From Ilex aquifolium (taxonomy: Eukaryota; Streptophyta; Magnoliopsida; Aquifoliales; Aquifoliaceae), in contig OX637392.1 of assembly GCA_951799425.1 (NCBI GenBank), positions 31,952,093 to 32,016,092 of the forward strand: a stretch of DNA of 64,000 nt. The letters run 5' to 3'. The position numbers were made by a program, and so were the translations under genes. Under the pieces are notes generated by a model, which searched no databases, had not been told where the DNA came from, and was given only the letters and a program-made list of their open reading frames with translations. This document shows, piece by piece, positions 21,471 to 34,070 of this stretch; the stretch's first letter is position 1, and each line of letters starts with the position of its first letter.

Positions 21471-22824
21471 GGCCTTTTCATCAATTATTCTTGCAATTCC
21501 CTTGGCTTGACTCTTGGATTTCCTAACTCAAACTCCAAGTCCTCCATAGCATTAAAATGTGCGCAAAACCTTGTTTTTACACTAGTTCACCCGCAAACAC
21601 GAATATCCTTCATAAAATACAAAACTAAATTAAAACAAAGGAAATAGGTAACTAACATAGCTAAGATGAATGATATGAGACCTTAAAATGCAATATTATG
21701 AACTTAGAGACTAAATAATCATTGGTTTAATTTATTAGACTTAAGATGATTAATGTTAAAATGGAATCAGTATTGACCCTTGTATGGCTCCTAGGTGATT
21801 TCCAAAGAAGACTTTTTTTCTAAACCTTCTTGTGATTTGAAAATATAGTTTGAGCAATTATCAGACCTCTATTTAGCAGCACCCTTTAGTGTTCAAGAGG
21901 ACTAGTTTTTTGCTTGATTTTAGGCTAAAATCAATAGGGGACCACCCTATGTTTGTTAGCCTTCGCTAGAGTGGTCTCTAAAGACTTAGAGAGGATCACC
22001 CTATGGGTCACTCTTAGGCTGCTTCAACAATTCCTACTCTACCTTTTTAGTTTGATTTCAAATTTCATTCCAGTAACTACCACCCTCTGATTGCTCGAGT
22101 AGTCATTCATGAATTTTTGTTTTCTTGGACCCCAAAACTAACCCTATTCCCAGCCCATAAATATAGGACGCCTTCCCAACCTAGGGTAAGTCTTTTAGAG
22201 AGACTTTTCTCTATGTAGCACCTTGAGAGCTTGAGCCACAACCCTAAATCCCTAAATTCAAAGGCTATCATCTTGTGATTCCTCTCCAATCTCACACCTT
22301 AGAGAAGAATATCTTGGTTGGTTGAAACCAAACCAATCGGCAAGTGTGCATATTGAGGATCTTGGCGGAGAAGATCACTCGAGGCTTAGACGATCCATTG
22401 CGGTGGAGAATTCAAGTGAAATTATCGATAACATCGGTGGGTGTATCTAATGGAGAGGTTTATCGAAGGAAATAAGCTTCTAACCATGATATTTTTTGAG
22501 GTATAAGTCTCGAGTACTTGTAAACTGAATTTAGAATAGTGGATTAGTCTTTGGTGAACCCTACCTAGAGAGATTCCCGATGGTTTAGTCCCAAGAAGGT
22601 TTTTTGCATCAACAAATTGTTTTTGTTCTTTGTTGTTTTTACATATCCACTTGTAATTTGATACACACATGAGCACCATATGTTTGATAAATTGATTGAT
22701 TGGATATCCATAGTTACTTGCTTGGGTTGGGATCACCGTGAGATATTGAGTGTTAATCAAAAAATTTATAAAATCAATGCATCATTCTTCATGGGTTTTA
22801 TGGGTTGTAGTGGTGGAAAAGGGG

Positions 22825-23759
22825 TGCTAGATCATGTATTTGTACTTGGCTAATTTCATGAAGTCAATGTAAATCTTAACCAAATTCCATGGTCATCAAG
22901 CTTCAAAGATCAAATCTGTAAGCGACAAAGGAAACGAAATAGATCAAGCTAAAATGCTACATCAAGACTACTCTGATGCACCTTCAAGTTTAGGACAGAG
23001 GTAATGACCTTAGAGACCTTGAGAGAATTAACCCCAAAAGGATGATATTATGGGGTTCTAGCAGCGACAAATCAGATCCCTTGGTTTAATTTTATACTTA
23101 GGATGATTAAGGTGAACAAAATGAAATTTGGAATATCCAAAAAATGAATCGTAGGTTTTTTTTTGGTTGAAAATGTTTTCTAAACCTTAAATGTGTTTTG
23201 AAAAAATAGTTTGAGTTATTTACTGGACCCTATTTGAGAAACACCATTTAGTGCTCAATAGATCAATTTTTTGATTAATTTCTAGCTTAAAAATCAGTAG
23301 GAATCGCTCTCTGTTTGCAAGCCTTCACTAAAATGATTTCTGAAATACTTAGGGAGAAAAAATTGGAAAAACCAATGGAGACCAATCTACGGCCGCTCTA
23401 CAACCACTCTACCACCACTCGAGCGATTTGGAGATCGCTCGAGCGGTCTGCCACCTGGAAGTCAAGAATGATTTTTTACTCCAACAACCACCGCCCTATG
23501 ACGGCCCTCTCACTACTCAAGCAGTCGACGCGAACCTGTGTTTTCTTGGTCCCTAAGACAAACCTTATTTTGTGTCCTATATATATGGGGCTATGCCTTA
23601 AACCTAGGGTAAGCCACTATGATTTAGAATAGACCAAAAATCCTTCTAGATTTCCTTAAGAACAACCTTAGATCCTTAAGACCAAAGGTCAACCATCTTG
23701 ATTCTTCCATTCAACCTCACATATTGAAGAAGAATATCTTGCTTGGTGTTCACCAAAAC
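22825..23759 (+). repeat. Third copia-like LTR, left piece
   Basis: Starts TGCTAGATCATG. It contains CTCGAG at 23418-23423 and the perfect palindrome CGCTCGAGCG at 23436-23445. A TATA-like TATATATATGG follows at 23579-23588. It is broken at 23759 by a solo Tekay LTR and resumes at 26194. Confidence 0.72.
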
Positions 23760-26193
23760 TTTACAATCAGGGTAAATTTGAATTTTTTTATGAAAAAGGG
23801 CAAAACGGTAATTTGTCACTTCGGTGCGGGTTGAAAACCTATATTTCTATAGAGCTCGGATGAAGAAACGAACCTCACCGTCTGATTCATCTCACAAAAT
23901 TTAGTTACCCAGATAATTTTCGTCGAATTCTGAGATAGTTAAGTTTTTCACGTTTTTCGAGACGAACGGGTGTCGGGTGACCTAAATAACGACTCCAAAA
24001 ATAAAATTCTAAAATTTTATTACAATTTAAATAAATTTCATTTAAAAATATCTTGAACTTAAACCGGGATGAAATTTAATCATTTTGGGGCTAAAACGGA
24101 CTTGAGAATAGGGAACGCGTAGCGCGACATGGACCAAACGTTAAAGGGTATAAATAGGAGTCAAAAAATCTGATTTTTTCAAAAAAATATCTTCTGGGTT
24201 TCTGGGTTTTAACGTTGGAAGAGGAAGAGAGGGAAAGGAAGGAAAAAGTAAAGATTCAAGACTTCTCTCTATGATCTACGAAGTTCCGCCGGTCGGAATC
24301 CTTCGGGCCAAGTATTAAAGTCGATCTACGCGACGAGGGCTACGCAACCATACCAAAAAGGACGGGTTTCACCGAAGATTCAAAAACGGGATTTTGGAGA
24401 AAGTTTGGTTTTGGGCAAGGTTTGGGTTCTTGGAGCTTCATAGCATTGTTTTACGCTTCAAGAGGTAGTGTTTTCATCCTAACTAGATTTATTTCCAACC
24501 TATGATGAATATATGAAATGGGTGGGCTTTTATGTGTATTTTAACACTTGCCTATTGTAGTTGATTTAATGAAAATGGGTAAATTCAATTCTAGTATGAA
24601 TTGGTAATTAGAAATTGTTAGTTTGTGATTTCTTGGAAGTTTTGATAATTGGGTATGTGGAAATCACTTAATCTGATTTTTTTTTAGTTATGTGATAAAT
24701 TTGGGCATTTTATGTGATTACATGATTTGGTTCCTTGAAGGTGTTTGATAAAATGCCTATGTGAAATAAAGTGTGTTAATTGCATGAGATTATGTGATAA
24801 CATGCTTGGGAAAAATTGTTGTTAAATGTAAATGTTGATACATGCTCATGATATATTGACATGATGAGGATTTATGAAAATTATATGCTTTGGATATAAT
24901 TGTCCATGGAATATGTTGAAATTTGGTTGAAATAGTTCATATGGCATTCATTACATATTGGACATGATATTGATATTGCACTGGTTCATTACATTGCATA
25001 TGCATGGAGACATTGCATTTGGTGGGTGTGTGTGCATGTCATTGCATTTGGTGGGGGTGTGTGCATGGTTTGATCAAACACCATTCTTGGTGGATAATAC
25101 TTGGGCTCGGAGAAAGTTGGATCGAAGATTCGACTGAGTCACATAGTTTGCATGAAAAACTTGTGTCGGGTATAGCAAGAATGGTTAGATTCTCCCTCGG
25201 GTGTAAGACCCGATTACTTGATTCATACACTCTCCTGTGGTGAAATTCTGGAAAAGTGTATCAGTGTGCGGAACCGACGGTGCAACACCAAAACTCCGCT
25301 ACCCAACAAAGAGACATGATTTTGTTTTAAAAAATAGTCATTCGATGTGTAACGTCCAACAAAGACACATGATTTTGTTTTATACAAAGACACATGATTT
25401 TGTTTATACAAGGACACATGATTTTGTTGTATATAAAGACACATGGTTTATTTTAAAAAGATCATTGGATGTATAACATCAATGGTGGATTTATACACAT
25501 TGGCATTGCTTGTGTTACAGGAGTCGGTAAGGGCTCGGGTTGAAGTGCATGAGTGAGTCTCATCTCATTTCATGGCATGGCATAGTGAATTTCCAACATT
25601 GAATTGCATATTCTTGATTGGAATATTGTTGCTTGTTGAATGTTGCATGTGGACATTTCATATGCACTTAGGTTGGGGAGTGGCTTCTTTAGGAGATACC
25701 CTATTGAGCGTGGCTCACCCTTTATGGGAAAACATTTCAGGTGTGGTTATACACCGGTGGACAGCTCGTAGTCGGGGCCTCAAGGATGAAGAAAAGCCGA
25801 CTTGTGGCTTTTAATTCACGTTTTGTAAAACTATTGTGAAAAACTATGCTTTTGTAAAACATTCGCTAAGTTAATTTTTTGGGCATGTAATGTATGTAAA
25901 AGAATTGTAATCGAACTCATATGGAATATTTTTAATATAAAATTGCGTATTGTTATATGAGTATGGATAAATGGACCCGGTGTGGTCAATGTTGCATGAT
26001 TGCACATGTTGTGTTTTGGGTAGAGCTTCTCGTACAAAGGAGACTCTGCCCGAATTTTGTTAAATTATGGATCCCGGTAAATGGGGCATAACGGCGTGAT
26101 ACCGAGTTACACGGTATCCACGGATATTTCGAGGGTTGATGGGTGATCAACGGGTTGACAAATGACCCCCGATTTTTGGGGCGTCACAAAAAC
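23755..26193 (+). mobile_element. Solo Tekay LTR with AAAAC target duplication
   Basis: The LTR (23760-26188, 2429 bp) starts TTTACAATCAGGG (a decayed TGTAAAATCCGGG) and ends GGGGCGTCACA. AAAAC is repeated at 23755-23759 and 26189-26193. A single LTR with a perfect target duplication is the usual product of recombination between the two LTRs of one element. TATA box at 24149-24158; conserved hairpin at 26018-26051. Confidence 0.93.
25310..25450. repeat. Short tandem repeat of a GACACATGATTTTGTT unit
   Basis: About five copies of AAAGACACATGATTTTGTTT within the solo LTR. The sister LTRs at 1782 and 30935 have one copy at the matching place, so it expanded locally. Confidence 0.85.
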
Positions 26194-27079
26194 CCACTTG
26201 GAGAAGTGTGCACACCGAGGTCTTGGGTGTGAAGCCTTGAAGATTGCTCGAGACCTAAATAACCATGCAGCGAGGAGTTCAATTGAAGCTAGCCATAATG
26301 TTGAATGAAGGCCTTTAATGGGGAGATCTATGAAGAAAATGAGCATCTAGCCATGTTGATTGGTTAAGATATAAGCTTCAAGTACTTGTAGATTGACTTT
26401 GGGTTTAGTGGATTAGACATTGATGAACTAAGAAGGTTCCCTGCGGTTTTTTCCGGGAAGGGTTTCCACATCAACAAATTGTTTGTGTTCTTTATTGTTT
26501 TAATTTGCTTGTACACTTACAATGTTGCACACACGTGTACCTTGTGTTTGATGAATTGATTGTTTATCTTTCAAGTCATTAGTAGTGATTTTGGTGATTG
26601 TGGCTTTGGTTGGGATCAAAAGGAGATTGTGGATTGGTTGATGTTGATTGCATATCCATTCATCCATTCACACTCTCAATGGGTTGTTCATGTTAAAAGG
26701 GGTTCTCACTTAAATTATCATATCTTTGTTAGAACAGATAATTGTACTAGAAATATGGTAAAATTAGAGATCATCCGAGCTTAATTTTAAATTAATCTAT
26801 TCACGCCCTCTAGGTCTAGCATTCGATTCATCGTGTATAATCGAGTGAAAAGATCCTACAAGTTGAGTGTTGTATTTTCCCCACAAAGGGTTTTCATGTT
26901 AAATTGTCATACCATTGAGAGAAGAGATAATTGTGATAAAATTAGGTTAAATTTGGTGTTTGTTACAGCACAATTTTTTAATAAAATATTCACCCCCTTC
27001 AGGTAGTGTCTTATAATCCGTGTGTTTAATCGTGAGGGTAGATCAACATAATCTCCCCCTAAATAATATTGTTGTAACA
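26194..27079 (+). repeat. Third copia-like LTR, right piece
   Basis: Resumes after the solo LTR and ends near TGTTGTAACA (27079), matching the end of the copy beside the primer site at 4529. No primer site follows; CCA-rich sequence begins at once. An internal part (about 26695-27000) repeats the TTAAAAGGGGTT and GTTTTCATGTTAAATTGTCAT type sequence twice. Confidence 0.65.
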
Positions 27080-27303
27080 ACCACTACCACCACCATCACC
27101 TTACCACCACCAACAGCGTTGCGACCACCATGACCACCCCACCCAACCTCACCTCACGACAGCCATCATTACATCGCCATCTCCCACCACCTATGTGGTA
27201 TAACCAAAACTACTACCACTATCTCCTCTGCCACCACCACCACTTCAGCCACCATGACCACCTCACACCACTACTGCCTTCAACACCACTACCACTACCA
27301 TCG
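27080..27303. repeat. CCA-rich low-complexity tract, part 1
   Basis: Degenerate (CCA/CAC)n. It is broken at 27303 by a solo LTR; related CCA-rich sequence recurs at 29503-29600, 30870-30934 and 33508-34070. Confidence 0.85.
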
Positions 27304-28930
27304 TGTAACGCCCCAAAAATCCCCCTTGGACGGCATTACTATCTAAAACCATTCACAGTATGGGAGCAACTACTAATTTCCATAAGTAAAGAAAATTTCA
27401 TTCATCATCCATAATAACTATACATCATCCAAAAGAATATGTCAAACCATGGCCATTACATTCAAAAGAATATACCCAACTACGGCAATTACATCCCAAA
27501 AATTTCTATTATCTTGCAGCAGAATAAGAAAAATATTAACATGAACATTATCTCAAAAAAAACCTCCTAGTCTAGGACATAAAAGGAACAGTTCTAGACA
27601 TCCCTCTCCGGGTCCACATGCCCATCAAGTTGAGCTTCCCAAGCTACCTGCTCGTCAACTCTGAGCTCCTTCTCTACACCATAATCTGAAAAATATATTG
27701 TTTGTAAGGGGTGAGCACTAAGCTCTGTAGCAACATCTTCCCAATCTCGAACCAGGTTTTAAAACAAATAAAAGATGGCAAGTCTCTTTTGGAAAATAGC
27801 ATATATAGTTTTTGAGAATAAAACCATGATAGTTGTAATGATCTCAAGTGTACGGAGTACAGTGAATCAATGACAAGAATAAACTTACAAGAAATTAAAG
27901 CAATCCATAAATAATTCAGTAACATCATTCTATATTCTCATGTATGTTGGTTCATTCCCATTGTCATGTATATAGGTTGCTTCTCAGGAATCTACACGAT
28001 GATTCTACCTCGTTAACCCACCACAAACCAATCATTCCCCGCAGGGCACATCACAAACATTTTAGGAAGGGCGTATACCGTCTCCCACGGCATTGACGAA
28101 TCCTTCCCAGGAAAGGTATACCATCCCTCAGCCTCGAACTTACGTGAACAATAGTGGTTTCTCTCACAAACAACAATCCACTACAAGTGTTAGGAAACCA
28201 TCTCACCTCCACTGGGATAGACTAACCTCTAACACTCTACGGCAGTTCTCAAAGGCAATTCAAGTCCATCACAACAAACCATACAAGAGATAAAACCAAC
28301 ATTTTCTCAACCACCACAATCTTAATCCATCACAATTTTCATTAATAATTCAAGTATCACAATTGTACAATTCTCAATATATTACAATAATAAAGGAATT
28401 AAAATATGCAAGAGATCATATCAATAAAACCTTCACAATTTCGATATCAATATTTTTGGGTTTTTGCCCAAAAATCATAATTTCTTGGAACAAGAACAAA
28501 TATTAGATGAAAACATGATTTAATCAAGAATGGGACTTTAGAAATCAAGATCAAATGAAAATTGAGAGAAAAACCCATTTTTATTGAAAACTAGGGTTTT
28601 CAAGACAATAAAAAGAGATTTCATGACTATTCCACCATAACTTCCTTCAAAATATGGTAATCTTTGCAAGAGTATCAAGAAATAATGATTTCATATCATA
28701 TATATATGATTGAGAGTCAAAACATACATATATATAAACTTTAGCCTCAATGGACAAGAGTGAGAAGAAACCCCTACCTTCTTATTCCTTAGTGTTCTTG
28801 AAAAACTTGAAGTTTTGATCCTCTTCAATGTGTAAATCCTCCCTTGATCTTGTTTTTTCCCCTTTTTTCCTCCTCTCTAAGTCTTCCTAGGGTTAGAAAT
28901 GTTGAAATGATGCAAAGAGATGCGTCCTTA

Positions 28931-28940
28931 TGTATTTATA
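28931..28940 (-). promoter_or_regulatory. TATA box of family X LTR
   Basis: TATAAATACA on the minus strand; the ACGTTCGAACGT array starts 53 bp upstream. Confidence 0.7.
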
Positions 28941-28992
28941 GGGTGAGAAATGGTCTCCTGTGCGCGATTTCTGAAACCCAGATTCGTAACTC

Positions 28993-29123
28993 ACGTTCGA
29001 ACGTCATTGGCGTTCAAATGTTCGTTGCTGCCAGTACTTTTGTTTTTCCATCAGACAATAGTACTGGAACGCACTTTCGTTCGAACGTTTATTCACGTTC
29101 GAACGTCGATTCACATTCGAACG
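28993..29123. repeat. ACGTTCGAACGT palindrome array
   Basis: Perfect 12-bp ACGTTCGAACGT at 28993-29004 and 29095-29106, CGTTCGAACG at 29078-29087, and a variant at 29115-29123. Between them CCAGTACT (29032-29039) and AGTACTGG (29060-29067) form another inverted repeat. Confidence 0.93.
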
Positions 29124-29502
29124 GAATTCCTGTTTTTGATGAAACTTGCAGTGAAGTTTTAACCTATTTAGAGATTGATATGGAAATTTTTTGTGAAATA
29201 CACTTTTATAGCCCTAGAAGTCTACTATCTACTGTAAAAATTTCAGATCAAAAATACATTAGGATAAAAAGTTATGGTCCAAATACTAGGCAGTGTCCAA
29301 AGTCTTTTCTACCCAAATTTTCTCTAAAGTGTGTTTTCACTCCGGAATACTTCCTAGCTTCCAATACATACCCTATTACCTCAACTAACATTTTTATTTC
29401 TACTCTTATGATATTCATATTTCATGCATACATCATTACATATATTAGCATCTAAAAATATAATCATATTACTATATAAAGATACGAACGTAGGGGTTTA
29501 CA

Positions 29503-29600
29503 CATCGTCGTCGTCACATCATAACTCCAATCCTTCCACGACAACCTCTATCACTACCACCACCATGTCACTACCATCATCATTGTTGCCACCACGAGGT
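29503..29600. repeat. CCA/TCA-rich low-complexity tract, part 2
   Basis: The tract continues past the solo LTR (ACCACCACCATGTCACTACC). Confidence 0.7.
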
Positions 29601-30227
29601 GTTTATATTTTGATGTTGCAAAATTTGGAGGTAATGTAGTTCTGTGTATTGTATTAATTTCCTTATTAGTTGTACTATTTTATCACTATTCTGCTTAGAT
29701 AATGAGGCATAAAAGGATATAAGCTGGTGTGTGTATTTGTATAGTTATGGATCACGAAATGTTTCAAATTGTGCTACTAATGTTATTACTTTCGGATTTT
29801 TAGTATAAGTGTTGTCTTTTTTTTTATTAGGTATAAGTGTTGTTTAAATGTGTATACTTTTCACAACACCATACTAAAACTATTTTCTATTTCTATTTTT
29901 TATTTTTTTCACAACAGAAATAGAAACCAAATAAGTTTTTCGATTATATTTATTACAACACCATTAGTTACTAAACATGTTTTATGATTCTATTTTTATT
30001 TTTTTCAATATAAAAACAAAAAGAAAATAAAAGTTCTCTATTTATATTTTTCCAAGAAAAAAAAAAAGGAAAAAGTGACCACACGCCACAGTCTGGGACT
30101 TTTTAGGCTTTAGGTCCAACCTCTACACTTATAATATTAAAAATCCATAAAAGCAACAATTGAAAGAAATACCCTTAATAAAGGAGGTTATTTAAAAACC
30201 TCAACCATCATCATATTTTTAATTTAC
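29601..30227. other. AT-rich sequence, no gene seen
   Basis: About 630 bp with no supported frame. It contains TTTCTATTTTTATTTTT-type low-complexity stretches like those near 35450-35600. Confidence 0.5.
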
Positions 30228-30859
30228 TATCAATGTACAACGTGCGTCGCACATAAATAAATTTAAATAATAATTTTTTATAGAAAATGTGAATTATATG
30301 CGTAATTAAATTAAATAATAAATTAAGTGTTGAATATTTAATCTGTATTTTAATTATTGCTAAATTTAATTATTAATTTATTCTATAAGTTTTTGAGTAC
30401 ATAATCGATTATTTATTTAGGTATCTCTCCGTCCCCTTTAGGCAGTTGCACATCTAACTATATTATAGAATTATTAATTTTTATTTTGTTAAGTAAATTG
30501 ATTAGATCACATATAATATTATTATATTATTGCACACCAAAAAATAAAATATAACATATATTTGACCATGAAATTTCATCTAGTAATTTCATGTGTATAA
30601 TAATTTAAAATATATAGGATTTTACTTTTTCATACAAATATAGAATATTGTTTATAGTTGTACTACTAATAAATGAGTTCAAAAGAATTTAGAATTTCTT
30701 ATACAAAAAGTCCAAAACAACTTGAAATTCAAATAGGAGTAAAAAAATAAAAATTAGATAAAAGTATAGGTGGATATAATTGACTTTATTATAATAATTA
30801 GAGATAAAATAGGAAATCAAATGTTTTTCGCAGATACTGACATTTATTAGTAGTATAGA
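30228..30859 (-). mobile_element. Short non-autonomous Helitron-like element
   Basis: On the minus strand it starts TCTATACTACTAATAAATG after an A and ends near ...GACGCACGTTGTACATTGATAG, followed by T. The start matches copies at 38038 (plus) and 56424 (plus), and the AAATGTCAG...GAAAAAC stretch is shared. The 3' end resembles CTRR with a short GC-rich imperfect hairpin (GTGCGACGCAC). It is too short to encode Rep/helicase. Confidence 0.6.
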
Positions 30860-30869
30860 TAGATATAAA

Positions 30870-30934
30870 TATAGATTACCACTACCATCATCATCCCACT
30901 GGTGCCACCAATATTTGTCACCCCCCACCACCCA
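30870..30934. repeat. CCA/ATCA-rich tract, part 3
   Basis: Ends in ACCCA, the target copied by the next solo LTR. Confidence 0.7.
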
Positions 30935-33512
30935 TGTCAAACTCGAGTAAATTTGAATTTTTATGAAAAACGGCAAAACAGTAATTAGTCATTACGGTAA
31001 GGGTTGAAAATCAGAATTTTCCTGGAACTCGGATGACAAAACGGACCTCACTATTGGATTCATCTCGCGAAATCTAGTTACCCAATCGATTTTTGTTGAA
31101 TTCCGAGATAGTCAAATTTTTCGCGTTTTACAATGTGATCGAGTGTTGCGTGACCTAAAAACGAGACGTGGAATTAAATTTCAAAAAATAGAAAATAATT
31201 TAAAGCTAGTTCAAATAAAAATATTTTGAACTTAAACCGAGACGAAATTTAATTGTTTCTGGACGAAACCGGACCCGGGAATGGAGGACGTGCGACGCAA
31301 CGAAAGCCAAGCATCTAAGGGGTATAAACAGAGGAGAAAATCAGATTTTCCCCTCATGCCCATCAGATTTTCGAAATTAGAGAGGAAGAGAGGGAAAATG
31401 GAGGATTCTCCCACTTCGCTCTACGATCTACGGCTCTACGTTGGTCGGAATTCTTCGGGCCAAGAACCAAAGTTCATCTACACAAAGAGGGCTACGTACG
31501 TACCAAAAATTGAAGGTTTTGACGAAGAAAAAAAAACGGGATTTTGGAGGAAGCAAGGATTAGAGCTTGTTTCGGGTCTTGGGAGTTTTCTACTGTTGTT
31601 TTACTCTTCAAGAGGTAGGGTTTTTTTCCTAATTAGGTTTATTTTCAACCTAGGGTTCCATATAATATGAATAGCATGACTTCAAATGAATTATCTTGTT
31701 TGATGTACTCCTAGTGTAACTAGATTATGAAAAATGTGTATAAAAATATGTTAAACCAATCTTGCATGAATTGGGTTTGTAGAATTTACTTGTTTGGTAA
31801 ATTCATGAAAAATGTGATAAATTGTGCATGATTGTGTGTTACATGATTTAGTGTCTTGAAGGTGTTTGATAAAATGCCTATGTTGATGTAGCATGTTGGT
31901 TTCATTGAAAATGCTATAACATGTTTGGGTATTGAGAATAGTTAAAATCAATTCTAGCATGGATTGGGTACTTAGAAATTACTTGTTTGTGATTTCTTGA
32001 GATATAAGATGAAATTGGGCATATTATGTGTTACATGATTTTATTGCCTTGAAGGTGTTTGGTTAAATACCTATGTGGATTGAATGTGTTATTAGCATTG
32101 AAAATGTTATAACATGCTTGGGTATTAAGAATAATTAAAATCAATTGTAGCATGAATTGGGTTTGTAGAAATTACTTGTTTGTGATTTCTTGAGATATAT
32201 GATGAAATTGGGCATATTATGTGTTACATGATTTCATTACCTTGAAGGTGTTTGGTTAAATGCCTATGTGGATTGAATGTGTTATTAGCATTGATTTTGT
32301 TATAACATGCTCGGGAGCTGATGTTGGTATATGCACATAATATATTGACATTGAGGTTAATGGTGGTGATTATATGCTTGTGATATAATTTACCATGGAA
32401 AGAAAGGTTGTTGGATATTGAATTGTTCACAATGTGCACATGACATATTGAACATAGTTGAGAATTGCAATTGTACATTTACATTGCATATGCACGGGTA
32501 GCATCACATTCGTGGGCATTTGACATGAGTGTGGGTGTGTGAGCATGTTTTTGAATCAAACACCATTCTTGGTGTTCGAGGCGTGGACTCGGGAAGGTTG
32601 GACCTAGGTCCGGCTGAGTTGCACGGTTGCATGAAAAACTTGTGTTGAGTATAACTAGAAATGATAGATACTCCCCCGAGTGCAAGACCCGGTTAATAGT
32701 TTATACACTTCCGACGGTGCAAGTCCAAAAAAGTGTAACAGTATACGGAATCGGTGGTGAGATTCCAAAATTCGAATACCCAAAAAAGACACATAGTTTA
32801 TTTTAAAATATTCATTGGATGTGTAAAATCAATGACGGTGGCTTGGAATGCCCGGATTCATACGAATGACATTGCATGTGTTGAGGTAGCCGGTAAAGGC
32901 TCGGGTTGTGTTGCATGTGTGAGTCTCATCTCATATCATGGCATGACATTGAGGATTCCATTGTTGAATTGCATATTCTTGAATGGAGTAATTGCTGCTT
33001 GTGAATTGCATGCGAACATTTCATATGCATCTAGGTTGGGGAGTAGCCTCTTTAAGAGATATCCTATTGAGCGTGGTTCACCCTTTATGGGAACAATATT
33101 TCAGGTGCGGGACAATATTTCGGGCTCTCATTGATGAAGAAAAGCCGAAATGTGACTTTTAAACTATATTTTTGTAAAACTAAGATGTCAATTAGTTTTT
33201 GGGCATGTAATGTATGTAAAAGATTGTAATCGAACTCATATGGACTATGTTTAATATAAAATTGTATGTTGTTATATGAGTATGGATAAATGGACCTAGT
33301 TTGATCAATGTTGTATGATTGCATAGGTTGCGTTTTGGGTAGAGCTCCCCGTACAAAGAAGACTCTGCCTGAATTTTGTTAATTTATAGATCCCGATAAA
33401 TGAGGCATAACGGCGTGGTATCGAGTTACAGGGTATCCACGGGAATTTCGCGGGTTGATGGGTGATAACGGGGTAATTACGGGCACCCGGATTTTTGGGG
33501 CGTCACAACCCA
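30930..33512 (+). mobile_element. Solo Tekay LTR with ACCCA target duplication
   Basis: The LTR (30935-33507, 2573 bp) starts TGTCAAACTCGAGTAAATTT and ends GGGGCGTCACA. ACCCA is repeated at 30930-30934 and 33508-33512. A TATA-like TATAAACAG is at 31323, about 390 bp in. The conserved hairpin is at 33337-33370. It inserted into the CCA-rich tract. Confidence 0.93.
31740..32330. repeat. Three tandem units of about 193 bp inside the solo LTR
   Basis: GTGTTACATGATTT recurs at 31836, 32028 and 32221, with the surrounding sequence (CTTGAAGGTGTTTGRTAAA, ATAACATGCTTGGG) repeated each time. The other Tekay LTRs have a single unit. Confidence 0.85.
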
Positions 33513-34070
33513 CCACGGCCACTAGCAACCATCACAACGACTGTCACCACCACCACCCACTACTGCTGCCACCACCATCCTCGCCCATTGCAACCCACCA
33601 CCACCCTCGCCACTGCCGTCACCACCATTACCCGCTGCTAACCATAATCACCCAAAACCACCACCCACCACCATCGCCGCCGCTACCACCACCACCACCC
33701 ACAACCACCATTACCTACAACCACCTACCGCAGCTACCACCCACCCCGTTTGCCACTGCCCACCACCACCACTACGACCCTCCACCGCCACCACCTACAA
33801 CTACCACATGCACCATCGCCACCGCCGCCACCACCATTGTTGTTGCCATCACCACCACCATTACTCGCCGCCAACCACCACCATTACCCGTTGCCACCCA
33901 CACCCACACCCGCTTACCGCCCACCACCATCACAGTCGCCCATCACCACCACCATAGTCGCCGCCCCCACCACCACCCACCGTCACCACTGCCGCTATAA
34001 AACCACCATCACCCACTGCCCCCACACCCACCACCATTGTCGCCACCCACTAACACCCAAAACAACAAAA
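33508..34070. repeat. CCA-rich low-complexity tract, part 4
   Basis: About 560 bp of degenerate (CCA/CAC)n. It yields long His/Pro/Thr-rich frames in more than one reading frame, which is why I do not call a gene. Confidence 0.88.

Larger units (their letters stand above)
20259..21692 (-). repeat. Athila-like solo LTR (probable), minus strand
   Basis: This segment interrupts the copia-like LTR and has no counterpart in its sister copies. On the minus strand it has a TATA box (21118-21127), an upstream palindrome array (21235-21470), and near its 3' end a segment resembling the Athila LTR end (ACTCGATCAATTATCGAGG on plus, near 20311). I found no clear target duplication, so the ends are approximate. 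Confidence 0.5.
20123..22824 (+). repeat. Second copia-like LTR, plus strand, interrupted
   Basis: Its 5' part (20123-20258) is head-to-head with the minus-strand copy and forms an inverted repeat with 19985-20122. After an insertion (20259-21692) it resumes and can be followed to 22824, where it stops at AAAAGGGG and the next copy begins. A TATA-like box ATAAATATAGG (22157-22167) lies just below a CTCGAG-centred site (22094-22099). The short frames here are chance. Confidence 0.65.
27299..29507 (-). mobile_element. Solo LTR, Ty3/gypsy-like family X, with CATCG target duplication
   Basis: The LTR (27304-29502, 2199 bp) reads TGTAACGCCCC...GTTTACA on plus, with CATCG at 27299-27303 and 29503-29507. 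The orientation is set by likeness to the LTRs at 53732-56220 (minus) and 59099 (plus) and by a TATA box at 28931-28940 on minus. The near-palindromic ends (TGTAAC...GTTACA style) resemble Tekay LTR ends, but most of the body does not match Tekay. No coding part remains. Confidence 0.9.

Noticed and set aside
27130-27414. Plus-strand frame spanning CCA repeats and the LTR end
   Set aside because: It crosses the junction between low-complexity sequence and a solo LTR.
28844-29455. 203-residue plus-strand frame as a gene
   Set aside because: It lies wholly inside a solo LTR with a perfect target duplication and runs against the LTR's own TATA orientation; no family recognised.
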